Below are positions 27,730 to 35,986 of a stretch of 64,000 bases of DNA, in pieces (the stretch's first letter is position 1; each line of letters opens with the position of its first letter). The notes below the pieces were generated by a model, which saw only the letters and a program-made list of their open reading frames with translations, searched no databases and was not told where the DNA came from. Both the position numbers and the translations under genes were made by a program. This stretch comes from Priestia megaterium (GTDB lineage: Bacteria > Bacillota > Bacilli > Bacillales > Bacillaceae_H): positions 3,129,501-3,193,500 of the forward strand of contig NZ_CP023317.1 of assembly GCF_009497655.1 (NCBI RefSeq). Reading direction: 5' to 3'.

Positions 27730-27895
27730 TTAGTTACCTCCATCGCAACTATCATTCTCTCTGCCATAAGTGCATTCTTTCATAAAGATACGCACAGCTT
27801 GGCTATAACTTTTTTGTAGTATGAGAGAGGACAGCTATATTGCCTATTTTCTATCTTATACATACCAGATTTGACATATGACATGATTTCACATA

Positions 27896-27932
27896 AGAAA
27901 AACTTCTTCCGTTCATGAAGGAAGAAGTTTTA
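27896..27932 (-). terminator. Terminator of the GNAT gene 28036
   Basis: AACTTCTTCC / GGAAGAAGTT stem with minus-strand run TTTTTCTT. The rest of the 305-bp gap (27730-28035) shows no gene. Confidence 0.75.
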
Positions 27933-28035
27933 AATTATATAAAAATCTCACACGTCCCCATTTTCCCTCTATTCCCCATATTAGGATATATCAAACTAAA
28001 CTGCCTAGTTCAATGACAACATAGCACAAAGGGTA

Positions 28036-28602
28036 TTAGAGCTCCTGCTTCATCTTTTTGTTCCATTCTCTTCGCAGAATTCCCATTTTGACGCTATCAA
28101 AATATTCACCGTTTACGATACGTGCTTCTCTGATTCTTGCTTCTTCTTTCATACCTATTTTTGCCGCTGTTTTGATCATTCTGATATTGCCTGACCACGT
28201 AGACATGCCGAGTCTATGCAAAGGTGTAAACTCAAATAAAAAGTCGATCCACATTCCATAAGCTTCTGATCCATATCCTCCGCTCCAATAGTCTGAATCG
28301 TAAATGACAATTCCAGTTTCCATCCAGTTTGTACGTTTGTCCACCCAGTAACAGTTCACCGTTCCTACAGCTATTTCATCAATAATAACCGCAAGCATTC
28401 GGGGAACTGATGGATAAATCTCATACTCTTCTTCCCATGAATTCATATACTTTTCTTTCGTCAGCTTTCGATCTGGTATGTACGGAGCATTCCATTTTTT
28501 CGCTTCTTGTTTTTTCTCTTCGTATTTCCAGTAATAGAGCGTATTAACATCTTCCTGTGTCGCTTCTCTTAATAACACTTTTTCTCCTATTAATTTTATC
28601 AT
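28036..28602 (-). CDS. GNAT N-acetyltransferase, RimJ/RimL type
   Basis: 188 residues from ATG 28602, which has AAGGAG twelve bases upstream; an earlier in-frame ATG at 28611 is too near that site. The family pattern is visible: EKVLLREATQEDVNTLYYWK at the start, YPSVPRMLAVIIDEIAVGTV, then the acetyl-CoA-binding YWSGGYGSEAYGMWIDFLFE and the HRLGMSTWSGNIRMIKTAAK step. The acceptor may be a protein N-terminus, an amino acid or an antibiotic and cannot be predicted. Confidence 0.85.
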   Translation of the reverse strand: MIKLIGEKVLLREATQEDVNTLYYWKYEEKKQEAKKWNAPYIPDRKLTKEKYMNSWEEEYEIYPSVPRMLAVIIDEIAVGTVNCYWVDKRTNWMETGIVIYDSDYWSGGYGSEAYGMWIDFLFEFTPLHRLGMSTWSGNIRMIKTAAKIGMKEEARIREARIVNGEYFDSVKMGILRREWNKKMKQEL

Positions 28603-28788
28603 GAGAGGCATTACTCCTTGATTTATGAAATGGCTTATTAAATTTTAGAAACTTAAAGCGACTCTTAATACACGTTTATACAATCATAGCGTTAAATAAT
28701 GAAGAAAAGGAGTAAATTTATAAAGAATAGTATTGCTACTGCCAATCAGCAGATGAAAATGAAAAGTAACTTATCCTGCTTTGCCTGT

Positions 28789-28826
28789 AAAACACCGAGA
28801 CAATATATATGCTCCCGGTGTTTTTT
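28789..28826. terminator. Terminator near the VOC gene
   Basis: AAAACACCG / CGGTGTTTT stem with an A/T loop and CTC/GAG inner pairs; T6 on plus, T4 on minus, where the VOC gene ends. Confidence 0.6.
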
Positions 28827-28835
28827 GTTTTTGCT

Positions 28836-29225
28836 CTATTTATTATTCGCGTTTTCCATAACTGCAAAATAGTTACCTTCACTGTCTGAAAAATTAAAGA
28901 CTTTTCCTGAAGGCATCGATACAATTTCTCCCACCGTTACGCCTTTAGCAGTTAAATCTCTATATAATTCATCCACATTCTCCGTAAAAAACAGAAGCGA
29001 AGGTGTCCCGACATTTAATTCCGGCTGCATTTTTGCTATTAGCTGTTTGTTATGAAGGATAATGGTTGTTTCAGCACCCGCTACCGGCGCTAGCTCAATC
29101 CACTTCATGCCTTGTTCATTATTTTGTTCGGACATAACCTGAAATCCCATTTTTTCTGTCCAAAACTTTACCGCTTGATCTTGATCGTTTACATACACCA
29201 TAATTTGACCGATTTTTTTAATCAT
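28836..29225 (-). CDS. VOC-family (glyoxalase/bleomycin resistance) protein
   Basis: 129 residues from ATG 29225 with AAGGAGTG upstream (GTG at 29234 is less well placed). Two beta-alpha-beta-beta-beta units: KIGQIMVYVNDQDQAVKFWT to WIELAP, and VGTPSLLFFTENVDELYRDL to GNYFAVMEN. The metal-site positions (His near the start replaced by Gln/Met, Glu at the end) suggest it may be a binding protein rather than an active glyoxalase. It overlaps no gene but follows the P-loop kinase gene by 5 bp, so the two share a transcript. Confidence 0.83.
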   Translation of the reverse strand: MIKKIGQIMVYVNDQDQAVKFWTEKMGFQVMSEQNNEQGMKWIELAPVAGAETTIILHNKQLIAKMQPELNVGTPSLLFFTENVDELYRDLTAKGVTVGEIVSMPSGKVFNFSDSEGNYFAVMENANNK

Positions 29226-29230
29226 TGCTT

Positions 29231-29791
29231 TCACTCCTTCGATATAGATGAAATAATTTCTTTTGCTACTGTATCTGCCGACTTTTCCTTTGTGTAAATT
29301 GTTTGCTTTGCCAGCAGCTCATTTGACGGATGCGTTACAAAATGTTTGTTAAGCTTAAAAACATCTTCATCATCCGTTATTTGCTGCAGTCTTTGATGTA
29401 ATAGTTGTATGGACTCTTCTTTATCAGCACTGGGAAGCAATAAAAATAGAGACTGATAAGGTTTTAATATCTTTTCTACTTGCTGAAACAGTCCCATGTC
29501 TTCGTAGACCGAGTGACCGGCGCCAAAATCAATGACCGCATGTTTGTACTCTTCTAGTATTCTTTTAACGGCATAGGCTTCAAACGGCTTCCAATAGGCG
29601 TACATACCCTGAAACCCTTGTTTTTCTCGAATGTCCTGCTGTGTTTCTTTGCTGAAACCTATTTCCTCGTAGTAAGAAAATCGCACTTCGTCCATTGAGC
29701 ACTGAGGAATACTTAGTTTTTGCGCTACTTTTTCACCAACCGTCGTTTTACCCGCGCATATAGGTCCAATGAGAATAATAGGGGGTTGCAT
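29231..29791 (-). CDS. P-loop kinase, shikimate-kinase-like
   Basis: 186 residues. Walker A IILIGPICAGKTTVGEKVAQ lies at the N-terminus, followed by CSMDEVRFSYYEEIG as the likely acceptor-site Asp, and a lid region. The fold is that of shikimate/gluconate kinases, but the substrate-binding Arg pattern of AroK is not seen, so the substrate is unknown. Operon order: lipoprotein gene, this gene, VOC gene, all on the minus strand with gaps of 11 and 5 bp. Confidence 0.72.
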   Translation of the reverse strand: MQPPIILIGPICAGKTTVGEKVAQKLSIPQCSMDEVRFSYYEEIGFSKETQQDIREKQGFQGMYAYWKPFEAYAVKRILEEYKHAVIDFGAGHSVYEDMGLFQQVEKILKPYQSLFLLLPSADKEESIQLLHQRLQQITDDEDVFKLNKHFVTHPSNELLAKQTIYTKEKSADTVAKEIISSISKE

Positions 29792-29802
29792 AGGCTCTCT
29801 CC

Positions 29803-30258
29803 TTATTTCACTTCCAATACAAACGCGTACGATGCATCTCCATTAGATACATTTTTTTGACTTTCATCCATCCACCACACTGAATATGAGTAGTAGTACG
29901 TGCCTGATTCAGAAGGTGCTTTCAGCTTATTTTTCTTCAGTGGTATTTCCACTTCATGGCTGTTTTGTATTTGTGCCATATGCTTTTCGTTGGGCTGCCG
30001 CTTATACTTGATAACAAGCGATAGCGATTCATTTGCTTTTACTTTAATCGGCTGTTCTGTTTTTAACAATTCTAAAGGGCCTGCTTTATCCACACACGTG
30101 TTTTTCCAGCAGTAAGTGCCAACTTTTGTTTCATAAAGATGGTTGCTTGCTTCGAGATACGCTTTTGGCGGGAATTCTTCAAGAAATCCACTGCTTGAAC
30201 ATCCTGTAAAGCTTGCTATGATAAGTCCACCTGCAGCTGTCTTCCATTTCTTCATCAT
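29803..30258 (-). CDS. Putative lipoprotein, 151 aa
   Basis: Start MMKKWKTAAGGLIIASFTGC with Cys20 as the lipid anchor (FTGC). Two cysteines in YCWKNTCVD could form a disulphide outside the cell. The remainder has an immunoglobulin-like beta pattern (SLSLVIKYKRQPNEKHMAQI, ESGTYYYSYSVWWMDES, ASYAFVLEVK). The family is not recognised. The ribosome binding site AAGGTGATG precedes the ATG. First gene of a likely three-gene transcript with the kinase and VOC genes. Confidence 0.75.
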   Translation of the reverse strand: MMKKWKTAAGGLIIASFTGCSSSGFLEEFPPKAYLEASNHLYETKVGTYCWKNTCVDKAGPLELLKTEQPIKVKANESLSLVIKYKRQPNEKHMAQIQNSHEVEIPLKKNKLKAPSESGTYYYSYSVWWMDESQKNVSNGDASYAFVLEVK

Positions 30259-30402
30259 TTCATCACCTTTTTACTATTTCTTCATTGTTCTGTTATCTCC
30301 TGTTTCTTACTTTCTAAATAGCATTGCTTTATTTTCAATACACGCTTTTTAATAAAATGGAATATGAATACCTAACTGATTTACTAATAAAGGAGTGAAC
30401 GT

Positions 30403-30489
30403 ATGAAGGCGCCAAACCGAGACGACAAATATGCACATGATGAAGAACGCAAAAAAGTGCTGCTCTTGTCAAGAGCAGCACTTTTTTAG
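30403..30489 (+). CDS. 28-codon ORF ending inside a terminator
   Basis: ATG at 30403 follows AAAGGAGTG by 5 bases. The peptide starts MKAPNRDDKYAHDEERKK and its last ten codons (VLLLSRAALF) are the terminator stem itself, with TAG in the T run. A real short gene with a terminator in its coding end, or a chance frame behind a fair binding site. Confidence 0.4.
   Translation: MKAPNRDDKYAHDEERKKVLLLSRAALF
30451..30487. terminator. Bidirectional terminator after hrtA
   Basis: AAAAAAGTGCTGCTCTTG / CAAGAGCAGCACTTTTTT perfect stem. It contains the last bases of hrtA on the minus strand. Confidence 0.9.
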
Positions 30490-31181
30490 ACTTGCACGCT
30501 ATTTGATTCTACTAATTTCCCATCTTCCATCCACACAACGCGATCGCATAAATCCAGCATTCTTTGGTCATGGGTAACCATTACAGCCGCTTTTCCCCTT
30601 AGCTTCACTTCATCTGCAAGCATTTGAACGACCGCTCTTCCTCGCTCTGAATCCAAGCTTGCCGTCGGCTCGTCTGCGAAGATAATTTCAGGGTTATTCA
30701 TCCACGCTCTTGCAATCGCTACCCGCTGGCGCTCTCCGCCGGATAGACTTTCAGGATAGTGATGTTTTCGATGGGCAAGCCCGAGCTTTTCAAGCAAATC
30801 ATCCGCTCTTTTTTTTGCTTCTTGATTTCGATTTCCTTCTAGTTCCGTGACAAGAAGAAGCTGATCGCGAACCGTTAAATACGGGATTAAATTAGCTGAT
30901 TGAAAGATAAAGCCGATTTTCTTGAGACGAATGCTGTTCATTTGTGATGGAGACATTTTATTAATCTCGTCTCCGTCAATAATTACACGTCCGCTAGACG
31001 GTGAAAGCAGCGCGCCAGCAATGGATAAAAAGGTACTTTTCCCAGAACCAGAAGGCCCGACTATAGCCACAAGCTCTCCAGCTTTCACACGCAGCGATAG
31101 ATCATTTAACACGACTACAGCGTTTTCTCCGTCTCCAAACGACTTGCTAACACTCTCTAAAACTAATTTTTCTTCACTCAT
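30486..31181 (-). CDS. hrtA: HrtA-like ABC transporter ATP-binding protein
   Basis: 231 residues. Walker A GPSGSGKST, Q loop GFIFQSANLIPYLT, signature LSGGERQRVAIARAW, Walker B EIIFADEPTASLD, H-loop VTHD. It belongs to the MacB/LolD-type ATPases, and with the permease upstream and the OmpR pair it fits HrtA, which powers expulsion of excess heme from the membrane. Its ATG overlaps the permease stop by one base (TAATG), so the two are coupled. Confidence 0.85.
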   Translation of the reverse strand: MSEEKLVLESVSKSFGDGENAVVVLNDLSLRVKAGELVAIVGPSGSGKSTFLSIAGALLSPSSGRVIIDGDEINKMSPSQMNSIRLKKIGFIFQSANLIPYLTVRDQLLLVTELEGNRNQEAKKRADDLLEKLGLAHRKHHYPESLSGGERQRVAIARAWMNNPEIIFADEPTASLDSERGRAVVQMLADEVKLRGKAAVMVTHDQRMLDLCDRVVWMEDGKLVESNSVQV

Positions 31182-32266
31182 TATACAGCCCTCCCAATCG
31201 CTTCAACCGCATCTACTTTTGCTACGCGATACAGCGACAATAATGAACTCAGTACAGAAACGGCTATAAACAGCGCGGAGCAGCCTGCGATTAGCGATAA
31301 ATCCAAGTGAAATGGCATTGAATCAGGCAATATAGCAGCTACTCCGTATGTCAATCCAATACTAATAGCGAGACTGCATAAAGTTAACACAACCACTTGA
31401 GATAAAATCGTTCGCGCTAAATAGCTTGTTTTTGCTCCTATCGCTTTTAACACGCCAAACTGATTCATTTTTTGAAGCGTCATCACGTAGAAGAAAACGG
31501 CTAAGACAAAAGCTCCAATGATAAACAGAAACGCGACCATCATTAAAAGTGAGCCCTGTTCTTCTTGATAACCCGGAATTCCTTTTAACGCTTCATCCTT
31601 ACTGATTACATCGATTTCAGCTTCTTTTTTTTGAAGAGTCTGTGCTTGCTGGCTGTTCATATTCAATACGACTGCATTAAAAGCACCTGTGCTTTCAATT
31701 GTCTTCCACTCTGTGAGATTAATATGAATAACAGGCGCGTGACTAAACGACTGATTTTTTGTAAAACCAACAATTGTAAAGCTTTTTCCTGAAGCCGTAT
31801 CTTTTATCGTATCACCTAGCTTTACTCCTTCTTCTTTTAGCGAAGAGTCCGCCACGGCTTCATGTTTCGCATCGTCCGTAATCATCTTCCCTTCCGTTAT
31901 GTTCGGAGCTAAAAAGCCGCTTGTGCTTATGGCAAAAAACGAGGCGTCTATTTTTTTCTCTTTTCCTTCATTTATAACGGCTGTCATCATCACACCAAGC
32001 GGCTCAGCTTTTTTCTTTCCGCTTAGTTGTTGAATATCTTCTGTTTTGTTTGTTGATAAAACAGAGCGCGTCAGGCGCTGATCCGCTTCTTTTTGAAGCG
32101 CAACGTAATTTCCTTTCATTTCTTGAACAGCTGAAGCATTGTCAGAGGAAAGCCCTTTTGCTAAGCCTGATACAAAAAGCACAAGCCATACAATTAACAC
32201 CATAATCACGCCAATGAGTAAGTAGCGCAGCTTCGCATGTTTTAATTCACGTAAAGCCAAAAACAT
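31181..32266 (-). CDS. hrtB: HrtB-like ABC permease
   Basis: 361 residues from ATG 32266 (AAAGGAGATG upstream; the in-frame ATG at 32290 has no site). MacB/FtsX layout: membrane helix 1 near residues 17-37 (VIMVLIVWLVLFVSGLAKGL), a large outer domain, then three helices (AFLFIIGAFVLAVFFYVMTL and others). Text such as FVSGLAKGLSSDN and FFYVMTLQKMNQFGVLKAIG, and the end VDAVEAIG, closely resembles recalled HrtB of Staphylococcus. It takes heme from the membrane and exports it. Confidence 0.83.
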   Translation of the reverse strand: MFLALRELKHAKLRYLLIGVIMVLIVWLVLFVSGLAKGLSSDNASAVQEMKGNYVALQKEADQRLTRSVLSTNKTEDIQQLSGKKKAEPLGVMMTAVINEGKEKKIDASFFAISTSGFLAPNITEGKMITDDAKHEAVADSSLKEEGVKLGDTIKDTASGKSFTIVGFTKNQSFSHAPVIHINLTEWKTIESTGAFNAVVLNMNSQQAQTLQKKEAEIDVISKDEALKGIPGYQEEQGSLLMMVAFLFIIGAFVLAVFFYVMTLQKMNQFGVLKAIGAKTSYLARTILSQVVVLTLCSLAISIGLTYGVAAILPDSMPFHLDLSLIAGCSALFIAVSVLSSLLSLYRVAKVDAVEAIGRAV

Positions 32267-32338
32267 CTTTCTTTCATCTCCTTTTTTCATTCTATTTAAA
32301 GTATAAAAACAGAAAATGAATGGAAGATGAACGGCTCA

Positions 32339-33721
32339 TTACATTTTCGGAAGATAGACGTGAAAAGTGCTGCCTTTTCCTTTTTCGCTTTCAACGTGAA
32401 TGGAACCTCCGTGCATGTCGACAATTTGCTTCACAATCGCTAAACCAAGACCGCTGCTTCCTTCCGTCCGGCTTCTTGCTTTATCTTCCTTATAAAAACG
32501 ATTAAAAATATGCGGGAGGCTTTCTTTTGACATACCGATTCCCGTATCTTGAAACTCCACGTGGCAATACGTATCTTCCATACCAACGCGAAGAGACAGC
32601 GTTCCTCCTTCTTCCGTGAACTTTACGCTGTTAGTAATCAAATTTGTCCACACTTGATGAAGCAGTTTTTGATCGCCTGAAATCATCGTTGAAGGAAGAT
32701 CCATTTCAATGGCCAATTCTTTTTCACGCCAGCTCCACTCCGTCATGAACAGCACTTGCTTGATTTGAGTTGCAACGTCAAACGTGCTTTTTTCAATATG
32801 CTCACTTTCTTTATCAAGTGAAGCAAGCGTAAGCAGCTGTTTGCTGAGGGACGACATGCGCCGGCTTTCTTCTTCAATAATAGACAGATACTCATTTCTT
32901 TGTTCATCTGAAAGGTCAGCAGAACGGAGCGTTTTCGAAAACCCTTGAATGGACGCCAGCGGAGACTGAATTTCATGTGACACGTTCGATACAAATTCCT
33001 GGCGCATCTCTTCAAGCTGTTCTAAATTTTTAGCCATTTCGGAAAAATGTGAAGCAAGCGCGCCGATTTCGTCTCGGCGCTTTACGTACAGCTCAACGTT
33101 GTATTTTCCTTTTGCCACTTGCTTTGTTGCTTCCGTCAGCTTGACGATTGGTTTTACTAAATAACGCGTGCTAATAAGTACAAATAAAATACTTAATACA
33201 ATCATCAGCAGTAAAATGACCGAGAAAAAAATGCGCATTTCCCCGAACTGCAGCTGAATATCAGGGCGAATAAACAGCGCTTGCTGCTTGTTACCCTCTC
33301 CTTTTAACGGCACGCCGATGGTATTAGCTAACACATTATCAAAAAACCCCGTCACAAACACCTGTGAAGGAAAGTTTGCAATTCCGTGATACATTTTGCC
33401 TTCTAACACTTGTTTGACAGCACTCTTTTCTAAGCGCTGGTTTCTAAACTCTCGTCCGTAAAACGTCTCATGTCCAGTGCTGTCCACTACATATATTTGA
33501 TAGCCAAGTTTACTAATATGCTGTAAATAAGACTGTTGATCTACGCCTCTATTGCTTTCGTAAAAGCTCACAATGTCTTTTGCCATACGCGTAAGCTTTT
33601 GATCGTTATAAGGTTTTAAGCTGTACTGATAATAAACGTTCGCCACAATAAACGCGAGGAGACTGCTAAATACCATCACAGCAATCGTTGTCAGGACAAT
33701 CCGCAAATAGAGCGTCTTCAT
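32339..33721 (-). CDS. hssS: HssS-like heme sensor histidine kinase
   Basis: 460 residues. Two membrane helices (about 7-27 and 160-183) flank an outer sensor domain of 130 residues, followed by HAMP, HisKA (FVSNVSHEIQSPLASIQGFS with the phospho-His) and HATPase (N box LITNSVKF, DTGIGMSKESLPHIFNRFYK, GSSGLGLAIVKQIV). Length and arrangement fit HssS. It overlaps hssR by four bases (ATGA at 33718). The role is to sense heme at the membrane and activate HssR. Confidence 0.83.
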   Translation of the reverse strand: MKTLYLRIVLTTIAVMVFSSLLAFIVANVYYQYSLKPYNDQKLTRMAKDIVSFYESNRGVDQQSYLQHISKLGYQIYVVDSTGHETFYGREFRNQRLEKSAVKQVLEGKMYHGIANFPSQVFVTGFFDNVLANTIGVPLKGEGNKQQALFIRPDIQLQFGEMRIFFSVILLLMIVLSILFVLISTRYLVKPIVKLTEATKQVAKGKYNVELYVKRRDEIGALASHFSEMAKNLEQLEEMRQEFVSNVSHEIQSPLASIQGFSKTLRSADLSDEQRNEYLSIIEEESRRMSSLSKQLLTLASLDKESEHIEKSTFDVATQIKQVLFMTEWSWREKELAIEMDLPSTMISGDQKLLHQVWTNLITNSVKFTEEGGTLSLRVGMEDTYCHVEFQDTGIGMSKESLPHIFNRFYKEDKARSRTEGSSGLGLAIVKQIVDMHGGSIHVESEKGKGSTFHVYLPKM

Positions 33722-34392
33722 TTTGCCGTCACCTCAAGCTTATAGCCGACGCCTCGAACCGTCGTAATGACAAAATCATCGGTATGTTCAAACCGCTCGC
33801 GCAGCCTTTTTACGTGTACATCAATTGTGCGGTTATCTCCGTTAAAATCCGCTCCCCATATCAGATGAATTAATTCTTCTCTTGTGAAAATTCTTCCTGG
33901 ATAGCTCGCGAGCTGAGCTAATAATTCAAATTCTTTCATTGGAAGAATGAACAGTCGTCCGCTGCAGTGCACTTCATAGCTTTTTCGGTCAATAGAGGTG
34001 CTGTTCAGTACGATCATCTTTTCATTTACCACTTCGTATCGGCGAAGCAGTGCTTTGATTCGGAAAATCAATTCTTTTGGTTCAAACGGCTTTGTCACAT
34101 AGTCATCCGTTCCCGCTAAAAAGCCTTTTTCTTTGTCTTCGAGCTGATCTTTTGCTGTTAATAAAATAATGGGAAAATCATAGTAGCTGCGTATTTCTTC
34201 GCAAACTTCATATCCATCTTTATGAGGCATCATAATATCGACAACCGCTAAATGAATGTGCTGCTTAGCAAGCAGACCCGAAGCTTCCTCTCCGTCTTTT
34301 GCTTCATGAACCATATAGCCTTCAAGCTGCAAATAGTGACGAACTAATTGCCGCATATGCTCATCGTCATCCGCCAGTAAAATGTGAATCAT
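33718..34392 (-). CDS. hssR: HssR-like OmpR-family response regulator
   Basis: 224 residues, the size of staphylococcal HssR, from ATG 34392 with AAAGGAG upstream. Receiver: LLADDDEH, phospho-Asp in LAVVDIMMPHKDG, LTAKDQLEDKEKGFLAGTDD, Lys in YVTKPFEPKELIFRIKALLR. The winged helix has REELIHLIWGADFNGDNRTI and DVHVKRLRERF. The text agrees closely with recalled HssR. It starts an operon hssR-hssS-hrtB-hrtA, so the sensor and pump are co-transcribed rather than divergent as in Staphylococcus. A candidate HssR direct repeat is at 34530-34552. Confidence 0.87.
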   Translation of the reverse strand: MIHILLADDDEHMRQLVRHYLQLEGYMVHEAKDGEEASGLLAKQHIHLAVVDIMMPHKDGYEVCEEIRSYYDFPIILLTAKDQLEDKEKGFLAGTDDYVTKPFEPKELIFRIKALLRRYEVVNEKMIVLNSTSIDRKSYEVHCSGRLFILPMKEFELLAQLASYPGRIFTREELIHLIWGADFNGDNRTIDVHVKRLRERFEHTDDFVITTVRGVGYKLEVTAK

Positions 34393-34425
34393 TTTTTCTA
34401 CCACTCCTTTTATGAACCATTTAAA

Positions 34426-34447
34426 ATGGCGGCCTTTTGGCCGCCAT
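34426..34447. other. Perfect hairpin in the hssR leader
   Basis: ATGGCGGCC / GGCCGCCAT with a TTTT loop, 34 bp before the hssR start and downstream of the heme-box region. The T run is weak on both strands. It may be a terminator for the PhzF gene or a leader RNA element. Confidence 0.6.
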
Positions 34448-34529
34448 CATTTATTCTTTCACTTTCTATCTGTTTACTAGTGTAACCAAACGCCGTGTTC
34501 ATATTGCGTTTTTATTAGGGTAGAGACTT

Positions 34530-34552
34530 ATTGTGAACAGCAGATGAACAGC
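34530..34552 (-). promoter_or_regulatory. Candidate HssR-binding direct repeat
   Basis: Minus strand GCTGTTCATCTGCTGTTCAC, that is GTTCA(T/C) twice with an 11-base period. HssR of S. aureus binds GTTCATATT repeated with the same period. A single GTTCATATT also occurs on the plus strand at 34497-34505. Confidence 0.6.
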
Positions 34553-34555
34553 TTG

Positions 34556-35437
34556 TTACAAAATCCATTCACCGCGCGCAATCATCTCTACTTTTCCGCC
34601 TACTTTAATGTGAAAAGTGTCTCCGTCATAACTAGCTTTTACATACAGCAGTGAAGGTCTTCCTATTTCGTATCCTTGTTCTACACATATGTCAATAGCT
34701 TGCTGATTAAAATAACCGTATTTGACTAAATATGCTGCTAAACAGCCGTTGGCGCTGCCAGTTGCCGCATCTTCTGGAACGCCGTAATAATCAGCAAAAT
34801 CTCGCACATTTACGTGATGATCTTGGTGATAGGTTTCCGGTGAAAAGACCATAATTGCTTTTGCTTCCGTGTTTTCTATCAGCTTGAAATATTTTTCTTT
34901 GTCTACGTTTATCTCTTTAGCTGCTTCTAATGATGTTAACGGGACAAGAATGACCGGCAGACCCGTGGATACTTCTTGAACGGGAAAACGCATATCGATA
35001 TAAGTTTCATCAAGGTTTAACACGTCCGCCACCTGCTTTTTATCTAACACTTTCCCAAACGTCGGCTGACCTTGTATCATCCACAGTACATCTTTTTGTT
35101 CATCATATGTAACGGGCGTAGGACCTGCTTTATAATGAAGAATAAGCTCCTCTGTATCTTTTTCTTCTAGTTCTTCTCGGATAACACAAGCGGTACCGAG
35201 CGTCGGATGGCCTGCAAATGGTACTTCTTCATTAGGTGTAAAAATCCGCACGTCATATTCTCCTTTTTGCGGAGAAGCCGACGTAATGAACGTCGTTTCA
35301 GAGAAATTAATTTCTTTAGCCATTTGCTGCATCTCTTTGTCTGAAAGGCTTCCTGCGTCTTTAAAAACGGCTAGCTGATTTCCCGTATATTTTCTCTGTG
35401 CAAATACATCAACAATGGAATACTGAATAGTTTTCAT
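34556..35437 (-). CDS. PhzF-family isomerase/epimerase
   Basis: 293 residues in two similar halves. It begins IVDVFAQRKYTGNQLAVFKD, has catalytic Glu in EINFSETTFI, then FTPNEEVPFAGHPTLGTACV and AATGSANGCLAAYLV, all family hallmarks. Members isomerise or epimerise small acids; in phenazine makers PhzF acts on DHHA. No phenazine genes are near, so this is one of the common house-keeping relatives of unknown substrate. A YunG-like gene lies 14 bp upstream in the same direction. Confidence 0.9.
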   Translation of the reverse strand: MKTIQYSIVDVFAQRKYTGNQLAVFKDAGSLSDKEMQQMAKEINFSETTFITSASPQKGEYDVRIFTPNEEVPFAGHPTLGTACVIREELEEKDTEELILHYKAGPTPVTYDEQKDVLWMIQGQPTFGKVLDKKQVADVLNLDETYIDMRFPVQEVSTGLPVILVPLTSLEAAKEINVDKEKYFKLIENTEAKAIMVFSPETYHQDHHVNVRDFADYYGVPEDAATGSANGCLAAYLVKYGYFNQQAIDICVEQGYEIGRPSLLYVKASYDGDTFHIKVGGKVEMIARGEWIL

Positions 35438-35451
35438 TCCTGTGTTCCTTT

Positions 35452-35796
35452 CTAACGCAAATTTTTATGTACAAAATGGGTCATTACTTTTTTCTTTAAA
35501 GCCTCATATTGCTCCTCATTCGTATCCATAAACGCTTCTTCCCGACTGGATAAAATATCTGCGTAATGGAGAGGCTCACGAAATTGTTCTTGTGTAAAAT
35601 CATAGCGCTGTTCGTTGAGCTGATTATAGAAATGCCAGCCTTCTTTACACGGAGTTTTTAAAATATCTCCTCCTTTGATATCTTGAACGACAAGAGCTGT
35701 CACGCCGCACTGTCCTTTGGCAGGATTGTCAGCCGTCCACTTCGTGCTTGAATGAATTGACCACGATTGATACAGGGCTTTCTTTAAACGATTCAC
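35452..35796 (-). CDS. YunG-like protein
   Basis: 114 residues from GTG 35796, ten bases after AAAGGAG; an in-frame TTG at 35802 is the alternative. The text LYQSWSIHSSTKWTADNPAK, GQCGVTALVVQDIKGGDILK and GWHFYNQLNEQRYDFTQEQF is that of B. subtilis YunG, a small protein of unknown function with a conserved Cys that could be catalytic (GQCGVT resembles a thiol-protease or deamidase motif). It is in an operon with the PhzF gene. Confidence 0.82.
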   Translation of the reverse strand: MNRLKKALYQSWSIHSSTKWTADNPAKGQCGVTALVVQDIKGGDILKTPCKEGWHFYNQLNEQRYDFTQEQFREPLHYADILSSREEAFMDTNEEQYEALKKKVMTHFVHKNLR

Positions 35797-35986
35797 GCTC
35801 AAGCAGCTCCTTTTTCTTCAAATCTACCATATTCTTCTTTTTTATGAAAGTTCTCATTAAAAAATTGACAGCGCAAATATTCTTACTTTAAAAATAATTT
35901 AAGGAAGAATAGAAAAATACTAGAAATAATGTATAATAATAGAGTCATTTTAGATGATAGATTATAACCAATGAAAGGTGTTTTAA

